64,000 nt of DNA, taken from the NCBI RefSeq assembly GCF_030269325.1, contig NZ_BSTD01000005.1, positions 825,391 to 889,390 on the forward strand, in the 5' to 3' direction. Below are positions 24,485-33,259 of the stretch, in pieces. This DNA is from Amycolatopsis sp. NBRC 101858 (GTDB lineage Bacteria; Actinomycetota; Actinomycetes; Mycobacteriales; Pseudonocardiaceae). The notes under the pieces were generated by a model. It did no database searches. It had not been told where the DNA came from and saw only the letters and a list, made by a program, of their open reading frames with translations. The position numbers were made by a program, and so were the translations under genes. Position 1 is the stretch's first letter. Every line of letters starts with the position of its first letter.

Positions 24485-25323
24485 TGGTGATGGGAACCGT
24501 CACGACGGGCCGCAAGCTCAGGTGGGGCCTGGTCGACATCCTCGTGCTGGTGTTCGCGCTGGTGCCGGTGCTCTGGGTCGTTTCGCTGTCGTTCAAGACC
24601 AAAGACACGCTGACCGACGGGTCGTTCATCCCGCAGTCGTGGACCTGGCAGAACTACGCGGACATCTTCCAGACGTCGGAGTTCCTGCTGGCGCTGGTCA
24701 ACTCGATCGGTATCGCGATCATCTCCACGGTGATCGCGGTGGTGCTGGGCACGATGGCCGCGTACGCGATCGCGCGGCTGGAGTTCCCCGGCAAGCAGCT
24801 GCTGGTCGGGCTGTCGCTGCTGATCGCGATGTTCCCGCAGGTGTCGCTGGTGACCCCGCTGTTCAACATCGAGCGGAACCTGGCGCTGTTCGACACCTGG
24901 CCGGGGCTGATCCTGCCCTACATCACGTTCGCCCTGCCGCTGTCGATCTACACGCTGTCGGCGTTCTTCCGGGAAATCCCGTGGGAACTGGAAAAAGCGG
25001 CGAAGATGGACGGCGCGACGCCGGCCCAGGCGTTCCGGAAGGTGATCGCGCCGCTGGCCGCGCCGGGCGTGTTCACCACCGCGATCCTGGTGTTCATCTT
25101 CTGCTGGAACGACTTCCTGTTCGCCATCTCGCTGACGTCGACCACGGCGTCGCGCACGGTGCCGGCCGCGCTGTCGTTCTTCACCGGGTCCTCGCAGTTC
25201 GAGGACCCGACGGGACAGGTGAGCGCGGCCGCGGTCGTCATCACCATCCCGATCATTGTGTTCGTGTTGTTCTTCCAGCGTCGCATCGTGGCGGGGCTGA
25301 CCTCCGGTGCGGTGAAGGGGTAG
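24484..25323 (+). CDS. sugB: Trehalose ABC transporter permease (MalG-type)
   Basis: This 279-residue permease has six membrane helices and the EAA motif EKAAKMDGATPAQAFRKV. It forms the channel with SugA. The start overlaps the sugA stop by one base (TGATG). ATG 24484 and the in-frame ATG 24490 are both possible. Confidence 0.9.
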   Translation: MVMGTVTTGRKLRWGLVDILVLVFALVPVLWVVSLSFKTKDTLTDGSFIPQSWTWQNYADIFQTSEFLLALVNSIGIAIISTVIAVVLGTMAAYAIARLEFPGKQLLVGLSLLIAMFPQVSLVTPLFNIERNLALFDTWPGLILPYITFALPLSIYTLSAFFREIPWELEKAAKMDGATPAQAFRKVIAPLAAPGVFTTAILVFIFCWNDFLFAISLTSTTASRTVPAALSFFTGSSQFEDPTGQVSAAAVVITIPIIVFVLFFQRRIVAGLTSGAVKG

Positions 25324-25327
25324 CGCT

Positions 25328-26509
25328 ATGGCAGAGATCGTGCTCGACAAGGTGTCGAAGAAGTACCCCGACGGCGCCCTCGCGGTGTCCGAAGTGGACA
25401 TCACCATCGCCGACGGCGAGTTCATCATCCTGGTCGGCCCGTCCGGCTGCGGGAAGTCGACCACGCTGAACATGGTGGCCGGCCTGGAGGACATCTCCTC
25501 CGGTGAGCTGCGCATCGACGGCAAGCGCGTCAACGAGAAGGCCCCGAAGGACCGGGACATCGCGATGGTGTTCCAGTCCTACGCGCTCTACCCGCACATG
25601 AGCGTCCGGGAGAACATGGCCTTCCCGCTGCGGCTGGCGAAGGTCGACGACAAGACGGTGCGCGCGAAGGTGGAGGAAGCCGCGTCGATCCTCGACCTCA
25701 ACGCGCACCTGGACCGCAAGCCGGCCAACCTCTCCGGTGGCCAGCGGCAGCGCGTCGCGATGGGCCGGGCGATCGTCCGGAACCCGAAGGCGTTCCTGAT
25801 GGACGAGCCACTGTCCAACCTGGACGCCAAGCTCCGCGGCCAGATGCGGACGTCGGTGTCGAAGATCCAGAAGCAGCTCGGCACGACGACGCTGTACGTC
25901 ACGCACGACCAGACCGAGGCCATGACCCTCGGCGACCGGGTCGTGGTGCTGCGCGGCGGCTTCGTGCAGCAGATCGGCTCGCCGCAGTTCCTCTACGACA
26001 ACCCGGCCAACCTGTTCGTCGCGGGGTTCATCGGCTCGCCGTCGATGAACTTCGTGCCGGCCACGCTGGAGAACAACGAGCTGCGCAGCCCGCTGGGCAC
26101 CACGCCGCTCACCGACCGGGTCCGGCAGCTCGTGGAGAAGGCGGGCGCGCCCCGCGAGGTGCTGGTCGGCATCCGGCCGGAGCACTTCGAGGACGCGTCG
26201 CTGGTCGAGGCCGGGCAGAAGGCGGGCGGCGGCACGTTCACCGCGCACATCGACGTCCTGGAGTCGATGGGTTCGGAGAAGTTCGCGCACTTCACGCTCG
26301 AAGGCGAGACGGCGACGTCCGCCGAGCTCGCCGAGCTGGCCGCGGACAGCGGTTCGGCCGACGTCCCGGGCTCGGAGTCCCAGATCGTGGCCCGCCTCTC
26401 GGCGGAGTCGTCCGCGACGGAGAACGCGGACCTCGAGGTCTGGTACGACGCGGACAAGATCAAGCTGTTCGACCCGTCCAACGGCAAGAACCTCACCTAC
26501 GAGGACTAG
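25328..26509 (+). CDS. sugC: Trehalose ABC transporter ATP-binding protein
   Basis: This 393-residue MalK-type ATPase has Walker A GPSGCGKSTT, signature LSGGQRQRVAMGR, Walker B AFLMDEPLSNLD and the switch His of YVTHDQTEAM. The C-terminal MalK regulatory OB-fold is about residues 240-393 and has an unusually Ala/Glu/Ser-rich insert near 330-365. It energises SugAB. It follows sugB by 4 bp and ends the operon at a strong hairpin. Confidence 0.92.
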   Translation: MAEIVLDKVSKKYPDGALAVSEVDITIADGEFIILVGPSGCGKSTTLNMVAGLEDISSGELRIDGKRVNEKAPKDRDIAMVFQSYALYPHMSVRENMAFPLRLAKVDDKTVRAKVEEAASILDLNAHLDRKPANLSGGQRQRVAMGRAIVRNPKAFLMDEPLSNLDAKLRGQMRTSVSKIQKQLGTTTLYVTHDQTEAMTLGDRVVVLRGGFVQQIGSPQFLYDNPANLFVAGFIGSPSMNFVPATLENNELRSPLGTTPLTDRVRQLVEKAGAPREVLVGIRPEHFEDASLVEAGQKAGGGTFTAHIDVLESMGSEKFAHFTLEGETATSAELAELAADSGSADVPGSESQIVARLSAESSATENADLEVWYDADKIKLFDPSNGKNLTYED

Positions 26510-26517
26510 CCCCCTGT

Positions 26518-26566
26518 CCTGAAGGGCACCCTCATGGCTCTTATGTCCATGAAGGTGCCCTTCAGG
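26518..26566 (+). terminator. Long hairpin terminator after sugC
   Basis: CCTGAAGGGCACC plus a further 7 bases pair with the arm ending at 26566 (GGTGCCCTTCAGG outermost) to make a stem of about 20 bp with one mismatch. It lies between convergent sugC and the reductase gene and can serve both. Confidence 0.85.
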
Positions 26567-26571
26567 GCGTT

Positions 26572-27144
26572 TCAGGGGTGCAGGGCCGGGCGGTAGATCA
26601 GCTCCTGGATGTTGCCGTCGAGCGTCCGGGTCTCGAGCAGTTCGAGGTCGAAGTCCTCCGCGCCGGCGAAGATCGGGCCCTCGCCGGTCTTGCCGGTGAT
26701 GACCGGGTAGAGCGTCACCTGCACGCGGTCGACCATGCCGGCGGCCAGCAGCGCCCGGTTCATCGCCAGGCTGCCGTGCGAGCGCAGCGGCACGTCGGAC
26801 TCCTTCTTCAGCCGGTCCACGACGTCGACGGCGTCGCCGCCCAGGATGGTCGCGTCCGGCCAGCCGAGCGTGCCTTCGAGGGTGTTCGACACCACGGTGG
26901 CGGGCAGGGTGTGCAGCCGCGTCACCCACGGGTCGAGGTCGTCCTCGGGAACGGCGCTCAGCATCTCGGCGGTCATCCGGAAGGTGGTGGCGCCGAAGAC
27001 GATCCGCTGCTCCTGCTCGTACTGGGCGAGGCGGTGCGCGAGCAGCTCCGGGCCCTGCTTGCCCCAGTAGCCACCCCAGTCGCCGTGGTGGTCGCCGAAG
27101 CCGTCGAGGCTGCAGAAGACGTCGAAGGTGTAGGTGGCGGTCAT
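26572..27144 (-). CDS. Dihydrofolate-reductase-fold protein (RibD C-terminal type)
   Basis: This 190-residue protein is related to DHFR/RibD_C (MTATYTFDVFCSLDGFG, QRIVFGATTFRMTAEML, then VPLRSHGSLAMNRALLAAG). Standalone members reduce pteridine-like or unknown substrates with NADPH and are often encoded beside ECF41/42-type sigma factors. The ATG overlaps the upstream SRPBCC gene by 4 nt, placing it last in the ECF cluster. Confidence 0.87.
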   Translation of the reverse strand: MTATYTFDVFCSLDGFGDHHGDWGGYWGKQGPELLAHRLAQYEQEQRIVFGATTFRMTAEMLSAVPEDDLDPWVTRLHTLPATVVSNTLEGTLGWPDATILGGDAVDVVDRLKKESDVPLRSHGSLAMNRALLAAGMVDRVQVTLYPVITGKTGEGPIFAGAEDFDLELLETRTLDGNIQELIYRPALHP

Positions 27145-27632
27145 GATGCGCTCCTCGTCGTGGTGAGTTCGGTCAGGTGGTGCAGGGATTCGATGAGGTG
27201 CCCGGGTCCGAAGGGCGGGAAGCGGATGCCGCGGTCGCGGACGAACTGCGGCACCCCGGACCAGTCGTAGGTGAGCGTGACTTCGGTTTCGGACGGACCT
27301 CGCGGCACCAGGTCGTAGCGCCAGAGCCAGCCGCCGAACTCGGGTTCGCCGTCGTCCTTTTCGTAGCCCGTCAGCCAGCCGATGAGCCGCGGCGGGTCGA
27401 AGAGCTCGACCTTGTTGACGACGCGGTAGTTCCCGTCCGGGTGGTCGTCGTGGTGCATGCCCATCCGGAAGAGCTGGCCCCGCTCGGTCAGCGGCGCCGG
27501 GTCGATCGGGTCCCGGACCCAGCCGGTGCCGTCGATCGACGCGTGGGCCGCCGGGTCGGCCAGCACCGCGAACACCGTCGCGGCGGGCACGGCGAACGTC
27601 AGGCCGGCACTCACCTTCTCCAGGTCGGTCAC
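27141..27632 (-). CDS. SRPBCC-family protein
   Basis: This 163-residue protein has the AHSA1/polyketide-cyclase-like fold (FAVPAATVFAVLADPAAHASI at the start, EVTLTYDWSGVP before the final helix). GAAAGGA lies upstream of the GTG, which overlaps the sigma-factor stop (GTGA). Proteins of this fold are frequent targets of ECF42-type regulation. The ligand is unknown. Confidence 0.85.
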   Translation of the reverse strand: MTDLEKVSAGLTFAVPAATVFAVLADPAAHASIDGTGWVRDPIDPAPLTERGQLFRMGMHHDDHPDGNYRVVNKVELFDPPRLIGWLTGYEKDDGEPEFGGWLWRYDLVPRGPSETEVTLTYDWSGVPQFVRDRGIRFPPFGPGHLIESLHHLTELTTTRSAS

Positions 27633-28837
27633 GGCGATGTCCTTTCGTCGTCCGGAGCCAGGCGCGCTCGCCGTGTCTCCAGGAACGTTCGTTCGGTTGC
27701 GTTGCCCGCCAAGGCGATCGCCTCGTCGTAGGCGGCGACGGCCTCGGTGGTCCGCCCGAGCCGGGCGAGGAAGTCCGCCCGGGTGGCCGGCAGCAGGTGG
27801 TAGCCCGGCAGGTCCAGGTCTTCGATGGTGGCCAGCGCCAGCGCCGGGCCGTGGACCTCGGCGACGGCCACCGCGCGGTTGAGCGCGACGACCGGGGTCG
27901 GGTTCTGGGCCAGCAGCTGGTCGTAGAGCGCCAGCACCTGCGTCCAGTCGGTCGAGGGCCCGTCCGTGTGCACGGCGTTGATCGCGGCCTGCAGCTGGTA
28001 CGGGCCCGGCCGGTTGCGGCGCAGGCACCGCCGCACCAGGTCGTGCCCCTCGGCGATCAGCTCCCGGTTCCACCGCGACCGGTCCTGCTCCGCGAGCACC
28101 ACCAGCTCACCTGAGGGGCCCACGCGGGCGGGGCGCCGGGCTTCGGTGAGCAGGAGCAGCGCCAGCAGCCCGAGCACCTCCGGCTCGTCCGGCATCAGCT
28201 CGGCGAGCGCCCGCGCCAGGCGGACGGCGTCGGCGCACAGGTCCGTCCGCAGCAGCTCCCCGGACGTCGACGCGTAGCCCTCGTTGAAGATCAGATACAG
28301 CACGGTGAGCACCGAGGCCAGCCGGTCGGGGAGCTCGGCGGCGTCCGGCACGCGGTAGGGGATGCCGGCGTCGCGGATCTTCTTCTTCGCGCGGACGATC
28401 CGCTGCGAGATGGTCGCTTCCGGGACGAGGTAGGCCCGCGCGATCTCCGGCACCTCGAGCCCGCCGAGCAGGCGCAGCGTCAGCGCGGCCTGCGCGAGCG
28501 GCGAAAGCGCGGGGTGGCAGCAGGTGAAGATCAGGCGGAGCTGGTCGTCGCGCACGGGTCCCACCTCCTGGAGCTCGTCGGATTGGTTCAGCAGCAACGC
28601 CTGCGCGTGCCGGGCTTCGCGGGTGGACTCCCGGCGCAGGCGGTCGATCGCCCGGTTGCGGGCGGTGGTCACGATCCACGCGCCGGGGTTGGGCGGCAGC
28701 GCTTCGTCCCACTTCGTGACGGCCACCGCGAACGCGTCCTGCACGGCTTCCTCGGCGAGCCCGATGTCCCCGAGGAGGCGCGTCAGCGTGGCCACGCACC
28801 GGCCGTACTCCGCCCGGTAGACGCCGTCGAGATCCAT
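27629..28837 (-). CDS. ECF sigma factor with C-terminal TPR-like extension (ECF42 type)
   Basis: This 402-residue protein has sigma regions 2 and 4 in the first 175 residues (AEEAVQDAFAVAV, NPGAWIVTTARNRAIDRLRR, VPEIARAYLVPEATISQRIV). A long helical C-terminal extension contains LFNEGYASTSGELLR and ALNRAVAVAEVHGPA. This is the hallmark of the ECF42 group, which has no anti-sigma factor and is paired with DGPF/YCII proteins, here directly upstream with TGATG overlap. Confidence 0.9.
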   Translation of the reverse strand: MDLDGVYRAEYGRCVATLTRLLGDIGLAEEAVQDAFAVAVTKWDEALPPNPGAWIVTTARNRAIDRLRRESTREARHAQALLLNQSDELQEVGPVRDDQLRLIFTCCHPALSPLAQAALTLRLLGGLEVPEIARAYLVPEATISQRIVRAKKKIRDAGIPYRVPDAAELPDRLASVLTVLYLIFNEGYASTSGELLRTDLCADAVRLARALAELMPDEPEVLGLLALLLLTEARRPARVGPSGELVVLAEQDRSRWNRELIAEGHDLVRRCLRRNRPGPYQLQAAINAVHTDGPSTDWTQVLALYDQLLAQNPTPVVALNRAVAVAEVHGPALALATIEDLDLPGYHLLPATRADFLARLGRTTEAVAAYDEAIALAGNATERTFLETRRARLAPDDERTSP

Positions 28838-29196
28838 CAGCGCCGGCGCGAACCGTCGTCGAACGGGCGCACTTCGATCGGCTGCTCGCAGGCCAGTGAG
28901 CACTTCTCGGCCCAGGTCAGCGCCTGGTCGAGGTCCTCGGCCTGGATCACCCAGAACCCGCCGAGCTGTTCCTTCGTCTCGGCGAACGGGCCGTCGGTGA
29001 GCGTGGTCGTGCCGCCCGGCGTGCGGACGACCGTGGAAGCGTCCGAGTGCTGCAGGCCGCCGACGAACACCCACACGCCGGCGGCCTTCATCTCGTCGGT
29101 GACCTTGCCGGTGCGGGCCAGCTGGGCCTGCACGGCTTCTTCGGGTTCCGGCGGCGCGCTCTCGTCGAGCTGGACGGCCAGCAGGTACTGCTTCAT
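28837..29196 (-). CDS. YCII/DGPF-domain protein, ECF42 partner
   Basis: This 119-residue protein has the DGPFAETKEQLGGFWVI motif that names the DGPF branch of YCII-related proteins. It starts with MKQYLLAVQ. Such proteins are the conserved neighbours, and probable signal input, of ECF42 sigma factors. AAGGAG precedes the ATG at 29196. It is first in the four-gene cluster DGPF-sigma-SRPBCC-reductase. Confidence 0.9.
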   Translation of the reverse strand: MKQYLLAVQLDESAPPEPEEAVQAQLARTGKVTDEMKAAGVWVFVGGLQHSDASTVVRTPGGTTTLTDGPFAETKEQLGGFWVIQAEDLDQALTWAEKCSLACEQPIEVRPFDDGSRRR

Positions 29197-29307
29197 CTCA
29201 GGCTCCTTCCTCCGGTGACCGCTCGGTGCGGGTCTCTCACCTTGGCTACGAACCGGCTCGGCGCCGTTCGACATCCCCCGGAGAAAAGTTTTGAGAAAAG
29301 GTGCGCG

Positions 29308-30204
29308 CTACGCCACCGGGAGCCGGGGCAGGATCACGTTCGCCGCGGTGCGGGCCAGCGCGCACGTGCCGTCGCCCGCCGTGCCCGCCGTCTCCACCAC
29401 GCTCAGCTCCGCCAGTTCGCGCCGGCCCGGCAGGCCCGGCGCCGGCTGCGTGGTGTCGACCAGGCAGAACGCGCCCGCGACGCGGACCTGCGCTTCGCGT
29501 CCGCCCACCTTCTCGGCCGGGGTCGCCGGCTCGTCGGTCTGCACGGTCAGCTTGAAGCTCAGCTTGCCGCGGATGCAGCTGTGCCCGGACAGGCCGGTCG
29601 TCGGCCGGCTGCCGCCGCCCGCGACGACGTCCAGGGCGGGGTCGTCCAGCATCGCGCACGGCGCCACGAGGCCCCACGAGCGGTCCGGGAACTTCAGCCG
29701 GCCCACCTTGTTCGCGGTGACGGCGGTCAGCACCGAGCCGACGGCCGCGTCCGCGACCCCGCACCGGCCGGCCTGGTCGGCACCGGAGTCGGTGACCGAC
29801 AGGTCGAGCCGGTTGCCGTCGGCGAAGGTGATGGCGCGCGTGCAGGCGCGCTGGTCGTTGAACATCGACTGCTGCACCGCGACGCCGTCCGGCAGCGAGC
29901 CTTCGTAGGAGTAGGGCTTGATGTTCGGATCGGAGTCGAAGGCCAGCGGCCCCACGAGGATCGTGCGCCCGCCGGCGTCGGCCCGGCAGCTCTCGAACGT
30001 CGGGGTGACGGCCGCGCCGGGGGCCACCGCGCCCACGTCGAGCAGGCTGCAGTAGTCGACGGTCCCGAAGTCCCCGAGTGCGGCGGACGCGGTCAGCGGA
30101 GTGGGCCCGGAAGACGCTTCCGGAGCGGCCTGGGTCGTCGCGCACCCGGCGGTGAGGAGGGCACAGAGCATGGCGACGACCAAGGACTGCAGACGCGGGT
30201 ACAC
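29308..30204 (-). CDS. DUF3558-like lipoprotein with two similar halves
   Basis: This is a protein of about 298 residues with a lipobox LLTAGC near the N-terminus, exported and lipid-anchored. Two halves share the pattern C-[SA]-[LM]-L-D ... [SG]-x-[SC]-C: VDYCSLLD with FESC in the first, APCAMLDD with GHSC in the second. This suggests a duplicated DUF3558-type domain, a family common in Amycolatopsis. The start is GTG 30204 or TTG 30213; GATACT lies 8 nt before 30204. Function unknown. Confidence 0.72.
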   Translation of the reverse strand: MYPRLQSLVVAMLCALLTAGCATTQAAPEASSGPTPLTASAALGDFGTVDYCSLLDVGAVAPGAAVTPTFESCRADAGGRTILVGPLAFDSDPNIKPYSYEGSLPDGVAVQQSMFNDQRACTRAITFADGNRLDLSVTDSGADQAGRCGVADAAVGSVLTAVTANKVGRLKFPDRSWGLVAPCAMLDDPALDVVAGGGSRPTTGLSGHSCIRGKLSFKLTVQTDEPATPAEKVGGREAQVRVAGAFCLVDTTQPAPGLPGRRELAELSVVETAGTAGDGTCALARTAANVILPRLPVA

Positions 30205-30369
30205 GGTGTGCAAGTATCACCGGATCGAGCGGAAATACCAGCCCTGACGGGGACATCTCTCAATGTTTTTCGTGCCTGGTCAGGAGAACGCGCAGGTCAC
30301 CGGATTCCACGCCGGTTTCCCGGGTTTCGCCGGACTTGCCGAACGTTTTTCGCTTTTACCGTCCCCTAA

Positions 30370-30385
30370 GGGAAGGATCCTTCCC
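30370..30385. promoter_or_regulatory. Perfect 16-bp palindrome upstream of the pspC-like gene
   Basis: GGGAAGGATCCTTCCC is a perfect palindrome 91 bp before the PspC-domain gene, in a 272-bp space between divergent genes. It may be an operator for either gene. Nothing else in the space was recognised beyond the Shine-Dalgarno sequence of the small gene. Confidence 0.45.
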
Positions 30386-30476
30386 GCGAGCGATGCGGAA
30401 GCGGGTACTCCGGTGGTGAAGTGGAGATATCGGAAGTTCTCCGAAGCCCGAGGAAGTTCGAGGAAAGGCAAAGACG

Positions 30477-30674
30477 ATGAGCGCACCGGTCACGACCCGA
30501 CGGCTGTCCCGTCCCCGCTACGGCCGCATGATCGGCGGCGTGTGCGCGGGTCTCGCCCAGCGGTGGGGCATGAAGACCAGCACGGTGCGGTTGCTGGCCG
30601 TGCTGTCGTGCCTGCTTCCCGGGCCGCAGTTCGTGGCCTACCTGATCATGTGGGCGATCATCCCGTCCGAGTGA
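30477..30674 (+). CDS. PspC-domain small membrane protein
   Basis: This 65-residue protein is a single PspC domain (RMIGGVCAGLAQRWGMKTST, then VRLLAVLSCLLPG and YLIMWAIIPSE). PspC proteins are envelope-stress sensors or toxin-like membrane proteins. This minimal form has only the domain. GAGGAAAGG precedes the ATG. The next 239 bp (30675-30913) hold no gene that I can support. Confidence 0.88.
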   Translation: MSAPVTTRRLSRPRYGRMIGGVCAGLAQRWGMKTSTVRLLAVLSCLLPGPQFVAYLIMWAIIPSE

Positions 30675-30913
30675 CGGCGGTGCGGAAGCTCAGCCGGGCC
30701 GGGGCGTCGACGGCGGAGTGCGGGCCGGAGGGATCCTCCGCGCCCGCACCGCCATGACGGCTGACGTGAAGGTGACTTCGGCGCAGGCAGTGCGGTTTCG
30801 TCGACGATCGCGTCCGGGCTGAGCGGATTCTCGCCCCGCAGCCGCTCACCGCGGCGCATTCGCACGTTCCCGAGTCCGCGAATAGCGCACTCGCGCATTC
30901 CCCGGTCACCCCC

Positions 30914-31579
30914 TCAGGGGCGCCAGCAGGACATCGCTTCGTCGACTTCGTCCACGCCGAGCGGCGGGTGCGGCAGCTGCGACGGCTTGCCGGGCTGCGC
31001 GCGCAGCCCGTCCAGGAGCATCGCGAGGCAGCGGCGCCACAGGTCCGGCTCCACCGCGGACGTGAACTCGATCGCCGAGCCGACCATCATGTGCAGCAGC
31101 GGGATGTCCGTCGGGGCGAAGTCGGCGCGCAGGCCACCCGCCTCCTGGGCCCGTTCGACGAGCCGTGTGATCAACGGCACCATGCGGGCTTTCTCTTCGG
31201 CGACGTGCTCGTGGCCGAACTTGTTGGACAGCATGATCTCGCGCAGCCCGCGGTCTCCGGAGTGCAGTTCGATCGACTTCCAGGTGAAGTCGACGAACGC
31301 CTGCCAGGGGTCGTCGGCCTTCAGTGCCTCTTCGGCGAGGTCGCCGATCTCCTCCATGCGCTCGGCGAACATGGCCTCGACCAGGTGTTCCTTGCTGGGG
31401 AAGCGGCGGTAGACCGTGCCGACGCCGAGACCGGCGTGGTGCGCGATGTCGTCCAGCGTGGCTTCGAGGCCTCGCCGGCCGAAGACTTCCCGGGCCGACT
31501 GGAGGATGCGGCGGCGGTTGAGTTCGGCGTCGCGCCGCAGCGGCCGCGCCGGTGCGGCGGGACCAGCGTCCCGTGTCAT
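30914..31579 (-). CDS. TetR-family regulator
   Basis: This 221-residue protein has an N-terminal TetR HTH (RRRILQSAREVFGRRGLEAT, then LGVGTVYRRFPSKEHLVEAM) and a ligand-binding C-terminal domain. It is divergent from a 14-segment MFS efflux pump 119 bp away and probably represses it. AGAGG-CAC-CCTCT at 31603-31615 in the shared promoter is a candidate operator. Confidence 0.9.
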   Translation of the reverse strand: MTRDAGPAAPARPLRRDAELNRRRILQSAREVFGRRGLEATLDDIAHHAGLGVGTVYRRFPSKEHLVEAMFAERMEEIGDLAEEALKADDPWQAFVDFTWKSIELHSGDRGLREIMLSNKFGHEHVAEEKARMVPLITRLVERAQEAGGLRADFAPTDIPLLHMMVGSAIEFTSAVEPDLWRRCLAMLLDGLRAQPGKPSQLPHPPLGVDEVDEAMSCWRP

Positions 31580-31602
31580 TCCCCCAGTCTAGCTCACAAA
31601 GT

Positions 31603-31615
31603 AGAGGCACCCTCT
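31603..31615. promoter_or_regulatory. Inverted repeat between TetR and MFS genes
   Basis: AGAGG and CCTCT flank CAC as a perfect 5-bp inverted repeat in the shared promoter space of the TetR/MFS pair. A second weaker one, GGAG-n7-CTCC, is at 31647-31661. Operator function is inferred from position. Confidence 0.4.
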
Positions 31616-31698
31616 CCGGTTTGTGTGTACCTTGGGTCGCGTAAGGGGAGATACCTACTCCACATAGCTTCCTGATCACTCCCAGTGAGGGGACACCC

Positions 31699-33198
31699 AT
31701 GTCCGAATCCACTCTCGCCGTCGCGCCGCCGGGGGACGCGCGCGCCGCCGAGAACCCCCACCACAGCCGGCGGTGGCTGATCCTGGTGATGATCGGCCTG
31801 GCGCAGCTGATGGTCGTGCTGGACGCGACCGTCGTGAACATCGCGCTGCCGTCCGCCCAGGTCGACCTGGGCTTTTCCAACGACGCCCGCCAGTGGGTCG
31901 TCACGGCGTACGCGCTCGCGTTCGGCAGCCTGCTGCTGCTCGGCGGGCGGCTCGCGGACGTCTTCGGCCGCAAGAACGCCCTGCTCGTCGGCCTGGCCGG
32001 GTTCGCCGCGGTGTCCGCGCTCGGGGGCGCGGCCAGCAACATCGAGATGCTGCTGATCGCCCGTGCGGCCCAGGGTGTGTTCGGCGCGCTGCTGGCGCCG
32101 GCCGCGCTTTCGCTGCTCACCACGACGTTCACCGACCCGAAGGAACGCGGCCGCGCGTTCGGCGTGTTCGGCGCCATCGGCGGTGGCGGCGCGGCGGTCG
32201 GGCTGCTGCTCGGCGGCGTGCTCACCGAGTACCTCGACTGGCGCTGGTGCATGTTCGTGAACATCATCTTCGCCGTCGTCGCGTTCGCCGGCAGCTCGGT
32301 CCTGCTGCGCAACCAGAAGGACGACGGCCCGCGCCCGAAGCTCGACCTGCCGGGCACGGTCACCGCGTCGGCCGGCCTGTTCGCGCTGGTCTACGGCTTC
32401 GCGAACGCCGAGTCGGACTCGTGGTCGGCGCCCTCGGTGTGGGGCTTCCTCGCCGGCGGCGTCGTGCTGCTGGGCGTGTTCGTGTGGCTGCAGCAGCGCG
32501 TCTCGCACCCGCTGCTCCCGCTGCGCGTGCTGCTGGACCGCAACCGCGGCGGCTCGTACCTGGCGATGTTCCTGCTCGCCATCGGCATGTTCGCGATCTT
32601 CCTGTTCCTGACGTTCTACGTGCAGCAGAACCTGAAGTTCACGCCGATCGAGAGCGGCGTCGGCTTCCTGCCGATGGTCGCGACGCTGATGCTGGCCGCC
32701 ACCTCGGCGACGGCCGTCCTGCTCCCGCGCTTCGGCCCGCGTCCGCTGGTGCCCACGGGCATGGCGATCGCCGCGGTCGGCCTGTTCTGGCTGAGCGGCA
32801 TCGGTCTCGAGAGCACGTACGCGTCCGGCGTCCTCGGCCCGCTGCTGGTGATGGGCTTCGGCATCGGGCTGGCGATGGCGCCGGCGATGAGCGTCGCGAC
32901 GTTCGGCGTCGAGGCGCACGACGCGGGTGTCGCGTCGGCCGCGGTCAACACGATGCAGCAGGTCGGCGGCTCGATCGGCACGGCGCTGCTGTCGACGCTG
33001 GCCGGCAACGCGGCGACGTCGTACCTCGCGGGCAAGGTCCCGACGCCGCAGCTGGCGGCCGAGGCGGCGATCGAGAGCTACACGACGGCGTTCACCTGGG
33101 CGGCCGTGATCTTCGCGGCCGGCGCGGTCATCAGCGGCCTGCTGCTGCGCTCGGGTGCGCCGAAGGGTGAAGCCGCTCCCGGCGTCGTGCACATGTGA
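31699..33198 (+). CDS. MFS transporter, DHA2 (EmrB/QacA) type
   Basis: This 499-residue protein has 14 predicted membrane helices. The DHA2 motifs are seen: LDATVVNIALPSAQ in helix 1, LGGRLADVFGRKN after helix 2 and a motif-C-like GAIGGGGAAVGLLLGG in helix 5. It is a drug:H+ antiporter, probably controlled by the divergent TetR. GAGGGG precedes the ATG. Confidence 0.9.
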   Translation: MSESTLAVAPPGDARAAENPHHSRRWLILVMIGLAQLMVVLDATVVNIALPSAQVDLGFSNDARQWVVTAYALAFGSLLLLGGRLADVFGRKNALLVGLAGFAAVSALGGAASNIEMLLIARAAQGVFGALLAPAALSLLTTTFTDPKERGRAFGVFGAIGGGGAAVGLLLGGVLTEYLDWRWCMFVNIIFAVVAFAGSSVLLRNQKDDGPRPKLDLPGTVTASAGLFALVYGFANAESDSWSAPSVWGFLAGGVVLLGVFVWLQQRVSHPLLPLRVLLDRNRGGSYLAMFLLAIGMFAIFLFLTFYVQQNLKFTPIESGVGFLPMVATLMLAATSATAVLLPRFGPRPLVPTGMAIAAVGLFWLSGIGLESTYASGVLGPLLVMGFGIGLAMAPAMSVATFGVEAHDAGVASAAVNTMQQVGGSIGTALLSTLAGNAATSYLAGKVPTPQLAAEAAIESYTTAFTWAAVIFAAGAVISGLLLRSGAPKGEAAPGVVHM

Positions 33199-33208
33199 GT
33201 TGAACCTT

Positions 33209-33259
33209 CCCGGCCCTCCGCGCACTAGTAAGACTGAGAACGTGCGAAGGAGGGCCGGG
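33209..33259 (+). promoter_or_regulatory. Hairpin that sequesters the Shine-Dalgarno of the ECF sigma gene
   Basis: CCCGGCCCTCC (33209-33219) pairs perfectly with GGAGGGCCGGG (33249-33259). The inner arms CGCAC and GTGCG add 5 bp around a 16-nt loop. The right arm contains the GGAGGG Shine-Dalgarno and the first base of the GTG start. It could be the terminator of the MFS gene, a translational block on the sigma gene, or both. Confidence 0.6.
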
